A DNA stretch of 64,000 nucleotides from Paludisphaera mucosa (GTDB taxonomy: Bacteria > Planctomycetota > Planctomycetia > Isosphaerales > Isosphaeraceae): assembly GCF_029589435.1 (NCBI RefSeq), contig NZ_JARRAG010000002.1, positions 4,030,001 through 4,094,000 on the forward strand, read 5' to 3'. The notes beneath the pieces are model-generated. The model ran no database searches. It worked only from the letters and a program-made list of their open reading frames with translations, and was not told the origin of the DNA. Both the position numbers and the translations under genes were made by a program. This document shows positions 1 to 7,929 of this stretch, in pieces. Every line of letters starts with the position of its first letter. The first letter of the stretch is position 1.

Positions 1-2205
1 GTGAAGCTCGACCGGCCCGGCCGGCTGCACCTGAAGAACCCGGTCCTCTACCGCAAGAACGACCTCTGCCAGGCGATCGAGCGGGAGCTGATGAGCGTCC
101 TCGGGGTCGAGAAGTACAAGACCGGCTCGATCACCTGCAAGGTCCAGGTGGACTACGACCCGCGGCAGTTGACGCGGGACCAGGTCGTCGAGATCCTCGA
201 CGCCGCGCTGGCGGGGGCCGAGCACCCGACGAAGCTCGACAAGCTCGACCTCCACCTGCCGATCTGCACGGCGTCGCTCCCCCTGGCGGCGGTCGCGCAG
301 TTCGCCTTCCCGCCGCTGCTGCCCGTGGCGGCGGCCGCGTTCGCCTACACGTCGATCCCGACGTTCAAGGAGGCGCGGCAGGTTTTGTTCGTCGAGAAGC
401 GGCTCGGGGTCGACGTCCTGGACGCGATCGTGGTCGTCGGCTGCCTCGGGACGATGTCGATCTTCCCGGGCGCGGTGCTCTGCTGGTGCCTCGGCTTCGG
501 CCGCGTGCTGGTCAAGAAGACGCAGGACGATTCCAAGAAGCTGCTGCTCAACGCCTTCGGCAAGCAGCCGCGCTACGTCTGGTTGTACCGCGACGGGATC
601 GAGGTCCAGGTCTCGCTCGACAAGCTTCAGAAGGGCGACCTGATCGTCGTCAACACGGGCGAGGTGGTGCCGGTCGACGGCCACGTCGTCGAGGGCATGG
701 CGATGATCGACCAGCACGCCCTGACCGGCGAGTCGACGCCGGCCGAGAAGGGCGTGGGCGACCGCGTCTTCGCCTCCACCGTGATGGTGGCCGGCAAGGT
801 GTTCGTCTCGGTCGAGACCTCGGGGAGCGACACGGCCTCGGCCAAGATCAGCCAGATCCTCAACGACACGGCCGGCTTCAAGCTCGCCTCGCAGCACAAG
901 GGCGAGGTGATGGCCGACCGGGCCGTGATCCCGACCCTCGCCATCGGCGCGGTCGGGATGGCCGCGATGGGCCCGGCCGGCGCGGTGGCCGTCCTCAACA
1001 GCGACTTCGGCACGGGCATCCGGATGGCCGCGCCGCTGGCGATGCTCAGCTCGCTGGCCCTGTGCGCCAACAAGGGCATCCTGGTGAAGGACGGCCGGGC
1101 GCTCGAGCTCATGAACGAGGTCGACACCGTCCTGTTCGACAAGACCGGGACCCTGACCCGCGAGCGGCCCGAGGTCGGCCGGGTGATCGCGGGCGAGGGC
1201 TTCGACCCCGACCAGATCCTGGGGTACGCCGCGGCCGCCGAGCGGAAGTTCCACCACCCCATCGCCCTGGCGATCCTTCACAAGGCGAAGGAGCTGGGGC
1301 TGGACCTGCCGGCGACCGACGACACCCAGTACAAGGTCGGCTACGGCATCACGGTGCACATCGACGGCCGCACCGTCCGGGTCGGCAGCAAGCGATTCAT
1401 GGAGATGGAGGGGATCGACCTGCCGCCCGAGATCCGCGAGGCCCTGGACGAGGCGCATCGCGAGGGCTACACGATGGTCATGGTCGGCGTCGACGAGCAG
1501 CTCGGCGGCGCGATCGAGTTGCAGGCGGCGGTGCGGCCGGAGGTCAAGGAGATCATCGCGGGCCTCCGCAAGCGGGGGATCAAGCACATCGCGATCATTT
1601 CGGGCGACCACGAGGCGCCGACGAAGAAGCTGGCCGAGTCGCTCGGCATGGACCGCTACTTCGCCCAGGTGCTGCCGGCCGACAAGGCGGACTACGTCGA
1701 GAAACTTCAGAAGGAAGGCTGCAAGGTCTGCTTCGTGGGCGACGGGATCAACGACTCGATCGCCCTGAAGAAGGCGAACGTCTCGATCTCGCTGCGGGGC
1801 GCGTCGTCGATCGCCACCGACACGGCCCACATCGTGTTCCTCGAAGAAGGGCTGGCCAAGCTCTGCGAATTGCGAGACATCGCCCGCGAGCTGGACCGCA
1901 ACGTCAAGCGAAGCTGGTCGATGATCCTGGCCCCGAACATCGCCTGCATCGCCGGCGTGTTCACCATGGGCTTCGGCATCATGGCCTCGGTCGCCACCAA
2001 CAACGTCGCCGCGCTGGCCGCCCTGGCCAACGGCATGCTCCCGCTCCGCAAGGTCGCACAGATCGAGGCCGAACGGCGTCACCGGCTGGAGATGACTCAA
2101 AGCTATGCGATGGAAAGAAACCCTGTACACGCGCCCGCTCCGAAGGCCGATCGACGGGGCGACGCGCGAGGCGATCGACGCCGAGTTCTCGCGGCGTCGG
2201 CATGA
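1..2205 (+). CDS. P1B-like heavy-metal P-type ATPase (P1B-6-like)
   Basis: Membrane ATPase expected to pump a transition metal by the P-type phosphoenzyme cycle. Residues 1-75 form a ferredoxin-like, HMA_2-type domain (pattern GRLHLKNP ... GVxxYKTGSITCKVQVDY) without a CxxC pair. The actuator motif LTGES lies at 241-245, phosphorylation motif DKTGTLT at about 380-386, the HP motif (HHP) at 418-420, and GDGINDS at 580-586. Hydrophobic segments lie at about 85-115, 135-170, 305-356 and near the C terminus. The membrane metal motif is not CPC or SPC: the aligned stretch is DFGTGIRMAAP at about 337-347. That layout matches the DYxxx...P pattern of P1B-6 pumps, so the ion is unknown (iron is an inference). 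It starts with GTG at base 1, so the true start could lie upstream. The last 35 residues overlap the next gene and have atypical composition. Confidence 0.9.
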   Translation: MKLDRPGRLHLKNPVLYRKNDLCQAIERELMSVLGVEKYKTGSITCKVQVDYDPRQLTRDQVVEILDAALAGAEHPTKLDKLDLHLPICTASLPLAAVAQFAFPPLLPVAAAAFAYTSIPTFKEARQVLFVEKRLGVDVLDAIVVVGCLGTMSIFPGAVLCWCLGFGRVLVKKTQDDSKKLLLNAFGKQPRYVWLYRDGIEVQVSLDKLQKGDLIVVNTGEVVPVDGHVVEGMAMIDQHALTGESTPAEKGVGDRVFASTVMVAGKVFVSVETSGSDTASAKISQILNDTAGFKLASQHKGEVMADRAVIPTLAIGAVGMAAMGPAGAVAVLNSDFGTGIRMAAPLAMLSSLALCANKGILVKDGRALELMNEVDTVLFDKTGTLTRERPEVGRVIAGEGFDPDQILGYAAAAERKFHHPIALAILHKAKELGLDLPATDDTQYKVGYGITVHIDGRTVRVGSKRFMEMEGIDLPPEIREALDEAHREGYTMVMVGVDEQLGGAIELQAAVRPEVKEIIAGLRKRGIKHIAIISGDHEAPTKKLAESLGMDRYFAQVLPADKADYVEKLQKEGCKVCFVGDGINDSIALKKANVSISLRGASSIATDTAHIVFLEEGLAKLCELRDIARELDRNVKRSWSMILAPNIACIAGVFTMGFGIMASVATNNVAALAALANGMLPLRKVAQIEAERRHRLEMTQSYAMERNPVHAPAPKADRRGDARGDRRRVLAASA

Positions 2206-2416
2206 GATCCCGGTGCCGACCGAGCTGCAATGGAACCCGGACCGGTCGCAGTTCACCATCCGGGCGCAATGGCTCTCGTTCATCGTCCGGTTCACCGCCG
2301 GGGTGATGCAGGTCGACGCCGAGCTTTCGCTGGCCGCCAAGGCCATGGCGACCCAGACGCACCGCCGCGACGCCGTCCGCTTCATCGACTCGATCGCCAC
2401 CGACCTGGGCCTCTGA
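2105..2416 (+). CDS. Small hypothetical protein overlapping the ATPase 3' end
   Basis: 103 residues, in a different frame from the ATPase and overlapping its last 101 bases. I do not recognise it with confidence. The second half (WNPDRSQFTIRAQ ... GVMQVDAELSLAAKAM) alternates charged and hydrophobic residues. It weakly resembles the beta-strand pattern of the small PHA-granule-associated (PHA_gran_rgn) family, which is only a pattern match. There is no membrane segment or signal peptide. A GGAG lies about 13 bases before the ATG at 2105, and an internal start after the ATPase stop cannot be excluded. Its position between the two ATPases suggests an accessory role in the same operon. Confidence 0.6.
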   Translation: MRWKETLYTRPLRRPIDGATREAIDAEFSRRRHEIPVPTELQWNPDRSQFTIRAQWLSFIVRFTAGVMQVDAELSLAAKAMATQTHRRDAVRFIDSIATDLGL

Positions 2417-2444
2417 TCCGGATCCCCCGCGGAGGGCCTTCGCC

Positions 2445-2966
2445 ATGTCGGACGAGCATCAGCACGAAGCGGAAGGCCCGCGGCCGTCCCTTCGGACGCG
2501 GTCGACGGCCGCGTCGATCGCCCCCGAGTGCAAGCGGTTCGACATCTTCCTGATCGACACCGGCTGGAACGGACCGGTTTCGAAGCTCGTGCGGGCGCAC
2601 CTGCCCATCCTGTACGAGTTCCAGAAGCAGGACACCCTCTACCTGCTCACGCCGGAACAATCGATCGAAGTCCTGCGGCGCGAGCCGCTGCTGATCGGCC
2701 GCGACCCGACCATCCTGGTGTACGACCTGATGGCGGCGAAGGGGGCCGACGCCGGCAATTATCGGGGCTTCCGCATCCATCTCGGCCGGTTCCGCAACGG
2801 CGAGCAGGCCCTGGCCCGGCTCCAGGAGTTCCTGCGATTCATCAACATGCACCGCACGGCCGAGCGCCTGGACGTCCAGGTCCGCCGCGAACTGCATCGC
2901 GAGGGCTTCTCGGGATCGGTGAAGTTGATACGCAACCTCTCCGAGGCGACAATCGAACTGATTTGA
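2445..2966 (+). CDS. Hypothetical soluble protein, 173 aa
   Basis: Unrecognised. ATG at 2445 has a GGAGG eight bases upstream and lies 28 bases after the previous stop, so it is cotranscribed. Residues 1-28 are polar and probably disordered. The rest looks like a compact alpha/beta fold beginning FDIFLIDTGWNGPVSKLV and containing DTLYLLTPEQSIEVLRREP. There is no membrane helix and no cysteine motif beyond one N-terminal Cys. The alternation of a strand, an Asp loop and a helix is reminiscent of a nucleotide- or thioredoxin-like fold, but no catalytic motif is visible. Its place between an active and an inactive P-type ATPase suggests an accessory factor. Confidence 0.75.
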   Translation: MSDEHQHEAEGPRPSLRTRSTAASIAPECKRFDIFLIDTGWNGPVSKLVRAHLPILYEFQKQDTLYLLTPEQSIEVLRREPLLIGRDPTILVYDLMAAKGADAGNYRGFRIHLGRFRNGEQALARLQEFLRFINMHRTAERLDVQVRRELHREGFSGSVKLIRNLSEATIELI

Positions 2967-2999
2967 ACACCTCGTCGCGGGAACGGAGGACGGATCGTC

Positions 3000-3194
3000 A
3001 TGAATGAGGAAATCCCCCTGGTGCCCGCGATCGTGGGGCTCCTGCTGGTCGCCTATCTCGGCTCCGAGATCAACCGGCAGCGGGGCCGGCTCCGCGAGGT
3101 CTTCAACGTCTTCGACAAGTGCGACAGCAAGATCGCCGCGGTCCTCGAAGACATGGTGCACCGCGGCGACCTCAAGCCGTACGCTCCCGGTTGA
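3000..3194 (+). CDS. Small single-pass membrane protein, 64 aa
   Basis: Short protein with one N-terminal membrane helix (about residues 7-22, VPAIVGLLLVAYLGSE) followed by a charged amphipathic helix, ending YAPG. It starts at ATG 3000, 33 bases after the previous stop, with GGAGG at 2984-2988, a somewhat long spacing. Function is unknown. It is the kind of single-span subunit often found next to ion pumps, which is inference from context only. It overlaps no other plausible gene and keeps the strong GC3 bias of its neighbours, so I think it is real. Confidence 0.65.
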   Translation: MNEEIPLVPAIVGLLLVAYLGSEINRQRGRLREVFNVFDKCDSKIAAVLEDMVHRGDLKPYAPG

Positions 3195-3330
3195 TCCCGG
3201 CTCGACCCCAGCGAGAAGCTCGTCCGGATCGCGACCTCGATTACGGAAACGGAATCAAGTCCTGGACCCCACCCACGCCGCCCCACGATCCGAGTCGAAC
3301 GCCCCCCGGGCCGCCTGGTCCGACGGGGCC

Positions 3331-5670
3331 GTGGTGGTGCGCGACCCGCGCATCTTCGGCCCGGGCGCGGATGCGCATCTGCGTCGGTTCCTGGAGCGCG
3401 CCTTCCGCCTCGAATCGGTCGTTTCGATCTCGGTGGATCGGGGCGAAGGCCGGGCCGTGGTCCGGCCCGCGCGCGAGACGACCGACCACGATCGGTTCCT
3501 GAAAAGCCTGTCGGCCGCCCTGAGGGCGGAACATGGACCGGCCCTCGCCCTCCCTCGCGGGGTGCGCGAGTCGGAGTTCACGGTCCATCGGCATGGCCTC
3601 CTGTTGTCGACGTGTCAGGTCACGATCGATCGGCCGGGATGGCTGCGGTTCCGCCACCCGGCCCTGCGCCGCGATCGCGTGCTGGCGCGTGAGTTCGAGA
3701 AGTACGTCGCGTCCTCGCCCGGCGTCGTCAGGACGGCCCTCGACGCCCGGGTCGGGGCGTTGACGGTCCGCTACCGGCCCGCGGAAGTCGCCGCGTCCCG
3801 CCTGATCCGCCTGGCCGAAGAGGCCCTCGACTCCCCCGCCTGGTGGGACCGCACCGTCCCGGCGCCGTCGCGGACGTCGTTCACACTGGCGAACACGAAC
3901 CTGGTCCTGGGGGCGGCGGTCGACCTGGCGGTCTCGGCCCTCGCGCCCGTGAGCGCGCTGATGCTGGTCGGGGGCAACCTGCGGACGTTCGGGCTCGCCT
4001 GGCGGCAGGTCCGGGAGCGGAACATCGGCCTGCCCGTCCTGTACACGGCGATCGTCGGGGGGACGCTGGTGAGCGGCCAGTTCCTGGCCTCGGCCCTGAT
4101 GTCCTGGTCGTTCAAGTTCTGGAACGACCGGCTGCGTCAGGACCTCTCGGCGGAGCGCAGGCGGTCCCTGAGCGAGACCCTGCCCCTGCCGCGGCTGGCC
4201 CGGCTGGCCGTCGGCGACGGCGAGGTGCTCTCGCCGCCCGAGCGGCTGCGGGCGGGCGACCAGGTGCTCGTCGGGCCGGGGGAACTCGTGCCGACCGACG
4301 GCCGCGTGATCCAGGGTTCCGGGGTCGTCGACGAGCAGGCGCTGCGGGGGCTGGCGGGGGCGTCCCGGATCAGGCGAGGGGACGTCTTGCTGGCGGGCTC
4401 GCGGGTCCTGCACGGATCGCTCCGCCTGGAGGTCGCGGGGGGGGCGGATCGGACGAGGGCCTCGCAGATCGGCCGGGCCCTGCTGGCCGCGACGAGCCAC
4501 GACGCCGGCGCGTCGTCGCCGACCCGGAAGACCGAGGCGTTCGCCGAGCGCGCCGTCGCGCCGACGTTCGCCATGGCCGGCGTGGGGCTGCTGGCCGGCG
4601 ACCTGGCGACGGCCGCGGCGATCCTCAGGCCCGACTACGCCACGGGCCCCGGGGTCGCCCTGCCGCTGGAGACGGTCCGCGACGCCACGGCCTGCGCGCG
4701 GATCGGGGTGATCGTCCGCTCGCCCGACGCCTTCGAGCGCGTCGCCCGGGCCGACGCCGTCGTGATCGACGACTCGCCCGCGCTGCGCGCCCGCGGCCTC
4801 GAGGTCGTCGACGTCCAGTCGCGGCTCCCCGAATCGCTCCTGCTCCGCTACGCCGCGAGCGCCTTCCGCCACATGGCCGACGAACGAACCGAGGCCCTGC
4901 TGGACGCCTGCCGCACGCGACGCTGCCACGTCCTGGACCTCCCGGCCGCCGCGTTCGACCGGGGGGTGACCGTCGTCCACGACGGCCGGAGCGTGATGGT
5001 GCGGGGGCTCGACGAGGGGCCGACGGCCACGGGCCCCCTGGTCGTCGAGATCGACGGCGCCGCGGTCGGCGTGGTGACGTTCGGGCCGTCGCCGCGACCG
5101 AAAGCCGCGCGGGCCATCGAACGGCTGCGCGAAAGGCCGGGGGTCGCGGTGGTGCTGCTCTCGGACCGCCCCGAGGCCGAGGTTGGCCGGACGGCGGCGA
5201 GCCTCGGGATCTCGACCTTCCTGGGCGGGCGGACGGACGTCGACAAGGCGGCCTTCTTGCGCGACCTGCACGCTCGTGGCGCGCGGACGGCCTTCTTCGG
5301 CGACGGCCGGCTCCGCGGCGAGCCGGCCGCGGCGGCGGACGTCGCGGTCTCGACTTCGGGAGAGATCGACCGGGAGGGGGATCCGGCCGAGGTCGTCCTG
5401 ATGCAACCCCGCCTCGACCTGTTCGCCGACCTCTGCGACATCGCGGGATCTCATGCGGAGCGGGCCCGGACGGCCCAGCGGCTGGTGATCCTGCCGAACG
5501 CCCTCTGCGTCGTCGGGGCCCTGTTCTTCGGGGCCACCGCCCTGGCCGTGGTCATCGTCAGCAATCTCAGCACCCTCGGGCTCTACCAGCGATCGTCCGG
5601 GGCCCTGCACTCGGCCGCCGGCCGAGAGCGGCCGAGGCGACGGCTCGTCGCGAGCCCGATCGGAACTTGA
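3331..5670 (+). CDS. Degenerate (pseudoenzyme) P-type ATPase
   Basis: About 779 residues with the overall P-type ATPase plan: two N-terminal HMA_2-like domains (VVRDPRIFGPG..., then WLRFRHPALRRDRV... GVVRTALDARVGALTVRY), membrane pairs, actuator, P/N-domain region and C-terminal helices (ILPNALCVVGALFFG). Every catalytic motif is eroded. TGES becomes RGLA at about base 4345. DKTGTLT becomes DDSPALR at about 4768: the Asp may remain but KTGT is lost. GDGxND becomes GDGRLR at about 5299. The membrane motif is DYATGPGVALP. The frame is intact and GC3-rich over 2.3 kb, so the gene is maintained, not decaying. Start unclear: GTG 3331 is used, while CTG 3262 would add a short tail. Probably a non-pumping partner or metal-binding regulator of the first ATPase. 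Confidence 0.85.
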   Translation: MVVRDPRIFGPGADAHLRRFLERAFRLESVVSISVDRGEGRAVVRPARETTDHDRFLKSLSAALRAEHGPALALPRGVRESEFTVHRHGLLLSTCQVTIDRPGWLRFRHPALRRDRVLAREFEKYVASSPGVVRTALDARVGALTVRYRPAEVAASRLIRLAEEALDSPAWWDRTVPAPSRTSFTLANTNLVLGAAVDLAVSALAPVSALMLVGGNLRTFGLAWRQVRERNIGLPVLYTAIVGGTLVSGQFLASALMSWSFKFWNDRLRQDLSAERRRSLSETLPLPRLARLAVGDGEVLSPPERLRAGDQVLVGPGELVPTDGRVIQGSGVVDEQALRGLAGASRIRRGDVLLAGSRVLHGSLRLEVAGGADRTRASQIGRALLAATSHDAGASSPTRKTEAFAERAVAPTFAMAGVGLLAGDLATAAAILRPDYATGPGVALPLETVRDATACARIGVIVRSPDAFERVARADAVVIDDSPALRARGLEVVDVQSRLPESLLLRYAASAFRHMADERTEALLDACRTRRCHVLDLPAAAFDRGVTVVHDGRSVMVRGLDEGPTATGPLVVEIDGAAVGVVTFGPSPRPKAARAIERLRERPGVAVVLLSDRPEAEVGRTAASLGISTFLGGRTDVDKAAFLRDLHARGARTAFFGDGRLRGEPAAAADVAVSTSGEIDREGDPAEVVLMQPRLDLFADLCDIAGSHAERARTAQRLVILPNALCVVGALFFGATALAVVIVSNLSTLGLYQRSSGALHSAAGRERPRRRLVASPIGT

Positions 5671-5682
5671 AGGAGGACGGAC

Positions 5683-6018
5683 GTGGCGACGGCGGAATCC
5701 CCGACCCCCTCGGCCCCCGACCCCGGCCCCCCGGCCCCCGCCCGGACCGTCCGGGGCGGCGCCCGCAAGATGGAAGACCTGCCCAAGGAGGTCGGCGTGA
5801 TGCTCATGTCCGTCGGCGCCCTGGGGTTCGTCCTGCCGGCCCTGGCCGGCGCGCCGGCGATCGTGGCCGGCGGCCTGGTCCTCTGGCCGCGGACGTTCGG
5901 CAAGGTCGATCGCTGGGTCCAGCGCCGTTATCCCTGGCTGCACGAGCAGGGGATGCAGCAGATCGGCCGCTACCTCGACGACCTCGAACAACGGTTCCCG
6001 GATTCCACCCGGCGCTGA
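5683..6018 (+). CDS. PGPGW-like small membrane protein A
   Basis: 111 residues from GTG 5683, with GAAGGAGG shortly upstream and 12 bases after the pseudo-ATPase stop. Residues 1-28 are Pro/Ala-rich and disordered. A hydrophobic hairpin follows (VGVMLMSVGALGFVLPALAG then AIVAGGLVLWP), matching the layout of the PGPGW putative transmembrane family although the PGPGW signature is changed. The C-terminal part is a charged amphipathic segment with RYPWLHEQGMQQIGRYLDDL. It is clearly paralogous to the next gene. Function unknown; probably a membrane-shaping or pump-associated subunit, by context only. Confidence 0.75.
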   Translation: MATAESPTPSAPDPGPPAPARTVRGGARKMEDLPKEVGVMLMSVGALGFVLPALAGAPAIVAGGLVLWPRTFGKVDRWVQRRYPWLHEQGMQQIGRYLDDLEQRFPDSTRR

Positions 6019-6070
6019 GCCGCCTCGACGATCCCGACTTCCGATCCGAACCGAGATGGAGACGCGAGCG

Positions 6071-6394
6071 ATGGGCGAGGAAGGATCGGGAGCGGCGGCC
6101 CTGGGCGGGCCGGGGGCCTGGCCGGCGAGCGACGCCGAGCAGGTCCGGCGTATCGAGTCGATGCCCAGGGAGGTCGGCGTGCTGCTGATGGTCGCGGGCG
6201 TCGGCGGCCTCCTCCTCCCCGGCCCGGTCGGTTCCCCATTCCTCATCCTCGGCGGAGTCATCCTCTGGCCCCGGGCCTTCCGGGGGCTGGAAGGATACTT
6301 CGGGCGGCGGTTCCCGAAGCTGCACCACCAGAGCATGCGCCAGATCACCCGCTATCTCGACGACCTGGAGAAGCGCTACCCGCTTGAGAAATGA
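6071..6394 (+). CDS. PGPGW-like small membrane protein B
   Basis: 107 residues, paralogue of the preceding gene. Shared blocks are MPREVGVLLMVAG, LPGPVGSPFLILGGVILWPR and MRQITRYLDDLEKRYP. The LPGPVG loop is closer to the family PGPGW signature than in the first copy. I chose ATG 6071 because GGAGA at 6058-6062 is correctly spaced from it; the in-frame ATG at 6056 lies on that site. Predicted as a two-helix membrane hairpin with a cytoplasmic amphipathic tail. The tandem duplication may give a hetero-oligomer. Unknown function. Confidence 0.75.
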   Translation: MGEEGSGAAALGGPGAWPASDAEQVRRIESMPREVGVLLMVAGVGGLLLPGPVGSPFLILGGVILWPRAFRGLEGYFGRRFPKLHHQSMRQITRYLDDLEKRYPLEK

Positions 6395-6464
6395 CGCCCG
6401 CGGCTGACGTCGACGGTCCATCTCTTCCCTTTCCCCGTCCCCCTTGTCTCCCGGAGGCACGCCC

Positions 6465-6644
6465 TTGAACATCCTCGTCATGACCCTCTTGACCTCGCCG
6501 CTGATCGGCAACGCCCTCGGCGTCAGTTTCGCCCTGACGCTCCTCCTGTCGTTGGCGGCGCTCTCGGTCTATGCGGGGCTGTATTACTCGCTGCCGCGGA
6601 TGCTGATGAAGTGGCTTTCCCGGCGGGCGATCCCGGCCGTCTGA
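6465..6644 (+). CDS. Very small membrane protein, 59 aa
   Basis: Starts at TTG 6465, which has CCGGAGG (6451-6457) seven bases upstream; the TTG at 6444 lacks such a site. The protein is almost entirely two hydrophobic stretches (LNILVMTLLTSPLIGNALG and SFALTLLLSLAALSVYAGL) with a basic C terminus (MLMKWLSRRAIPAV), so an inner-membrane hairpin with the tail in the cytoplasm. No family recognised. It sits between the PGPGW pair and the EcsC gene in the same run. Confidence 0.55.
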   Translation: MNILVMTLLTSPLIGNALGVSFALTLLLSLAALSVYAGLYYSLPRMLMKWLSRRAIPAV

Positions 6645-6676
6645 GGGCCGGATGGACCGCGGGGAGGAGGTCGCCG

Positions 6677-7705
6677 ATGGGCTTGACCGCTTATGAACGT
6701 CGCCAGGTCGGGGCGATCGCCGCGTGGAAGGGGGAGACGCAGGGCTGGGGGGCGCGGGCCGTCGCGCGCGTCCGCCGGCCGCTCGCGCGGCTCGGGGAGA
6801 GCCTCATCCCGGACGCCGCCTTGAGGAAGGTGCTCGACGGCCTGGACGCCGCGCTCGAGGCGGAACCGCGGGTCGCGGCGTTCCTCGCGGAATCCGGCGT
6901 CGAGTCGCTCGAGGCCCTGAAGCTCGGGCCGCTCGAACGCTGCGACCGGTTGGCGGACCGCGTGGGCGTCCGCGCCGAGCGGCTCGCCATGGGGATGGGC
7001 GCCGTCGCCGGGGCCGGCGGTCTGATCACGGAGCTGGCCGGCCTCCCCTTGCTGCTCGCCGCCGCGCTGCGGGCGATCCATCGCACCGGGCTGTGCTACG
7101 GATACAACCTCGACGGCCCGGCCGACCGGAGCTACCTGCTCGGCGTTCTGGAGCTTTCCACCGTGGACGATCCCGACGTCCGGGTCCGGATCCGCGAGCG
7201 CCTCGCGCGCCTGGCGCGGGGCCGAGAGCGGCCCGGCGACCCCCCGGTCGGGCTGGACGGCCTGGAGGGGTGCGTCGCGGGCGACCTGGCTCTGGAAGCG
7301 GTGCCGTTCGTGGGCGATCCGGTGGCGATCGTCCTCGACTACATGATGATGCGGCGAGTCGACCGGACGGCCCGGATGGTCTTCCGGGAGCGTTGGCTGC
7401 GCGATGCGGGACGAATCGAGGGCGAGATCGCGCCGGCTCCGCCCCATCCCCGCGACGACGCGCTGAGGGCGTTCGGCGACCTCGCCGGTCAGGCGGCCTA
7501 CGTGACGGGCTTCGGGCTGGCCTTCGGGGTCGTCCTGCCGCTGGCCGCCGCGAGGCGGGCTTCGCGACGGCTGCCCGATCCGGTGGTCCGAGGCGCCCGC
7601 GAAGGGGCTCTTGCCGCCTCGCGCGCGGCCGACGACTTGCGAGCCGGCTGGAGCGACGCCCGGGAGATCCTCTGGGCCCCCGGTCCGGAGCCCGCGGCCG
7701 GTTGA
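6677..7705 (+). CDS. EcsC family protein
   Basis: 342 residues. ATG 6677 is preceded by GGAGGAGGT at 6663-6671. The N-terminal block LTAYERRQVGAIAAWKGE is typical of the EcsC family. It is followed by helices around DAALRKVLDGLDAAL and GVRAERLAMGMGAVAGAGG, and the hydrophobic stretch ITELAGLPLLLAAALRAI. A second hydrophobic stretch (YVTGFGLAFGVVLPLAAA) lies near the C terminus. EcsC homologues accompany ABC exporters and membrane processes, with no defined biochemical activity. Here the gene follows a run of metal-ATPase and small membrane proteins with a 32-base gap, so it is probably part of that operon. Confidence 0.8.
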   Translation: MGLTAYERRQVGAIAAWKGETQGWGARAVARVRRPLARLGESLIPDAALRKVLDGLDAALEAEPRVAAFLAESGVESLEALKLGPLERCDRLADRVGVRAERLAMGMGAVAGAGGLITELAGLPLLLAAALRAIHRTGLCYGYNLDGPADRSYLLGVLELSTVDDPDVRVRIRERLARLARGRERPGDPPVGLDGLEGCVAGDLALEAVPFVGDPVAIVLDYMMMRRVDRTARMVFRERWLRDAGRIEGEIAPAPPHPRDDALRAFGDLAGQAAYVTGFGLAFGVVLPLAAARRASRRLPDPVVRGAREGALAASRAADDLRAGWSDAREILWAPGPEPAAG

Positions 7706-7929
7706 GCCCGACGCCCCCGTTCGAGCCCATCAGGTTCGAGTCCAAGCCGGGTGCACGACACGACGTCGGTCCGGGGGTCCGAGGGCTTGATGCCGGCGGC
7801 GGTCTACCTCATGCTCGGGATCGGATTCCGCGACGCGCCTGCCGAGGAGGCGGGTACGCCCTGATCGACGTCCAGGACCGGGGCGAGGCCGCCCCGTCCC
7901 TTTCCAGCCCGGATCGGGCCGATGAGATC

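Noticed and set aside
3241-6348. 1035-codon minus-strand open frame over the degenerate ATPase
   Set aside because: Pro/Arg/Gly-rich shadow composition with no recognisable domain. The plus-strand protein has a clear P-type ATPase plan.
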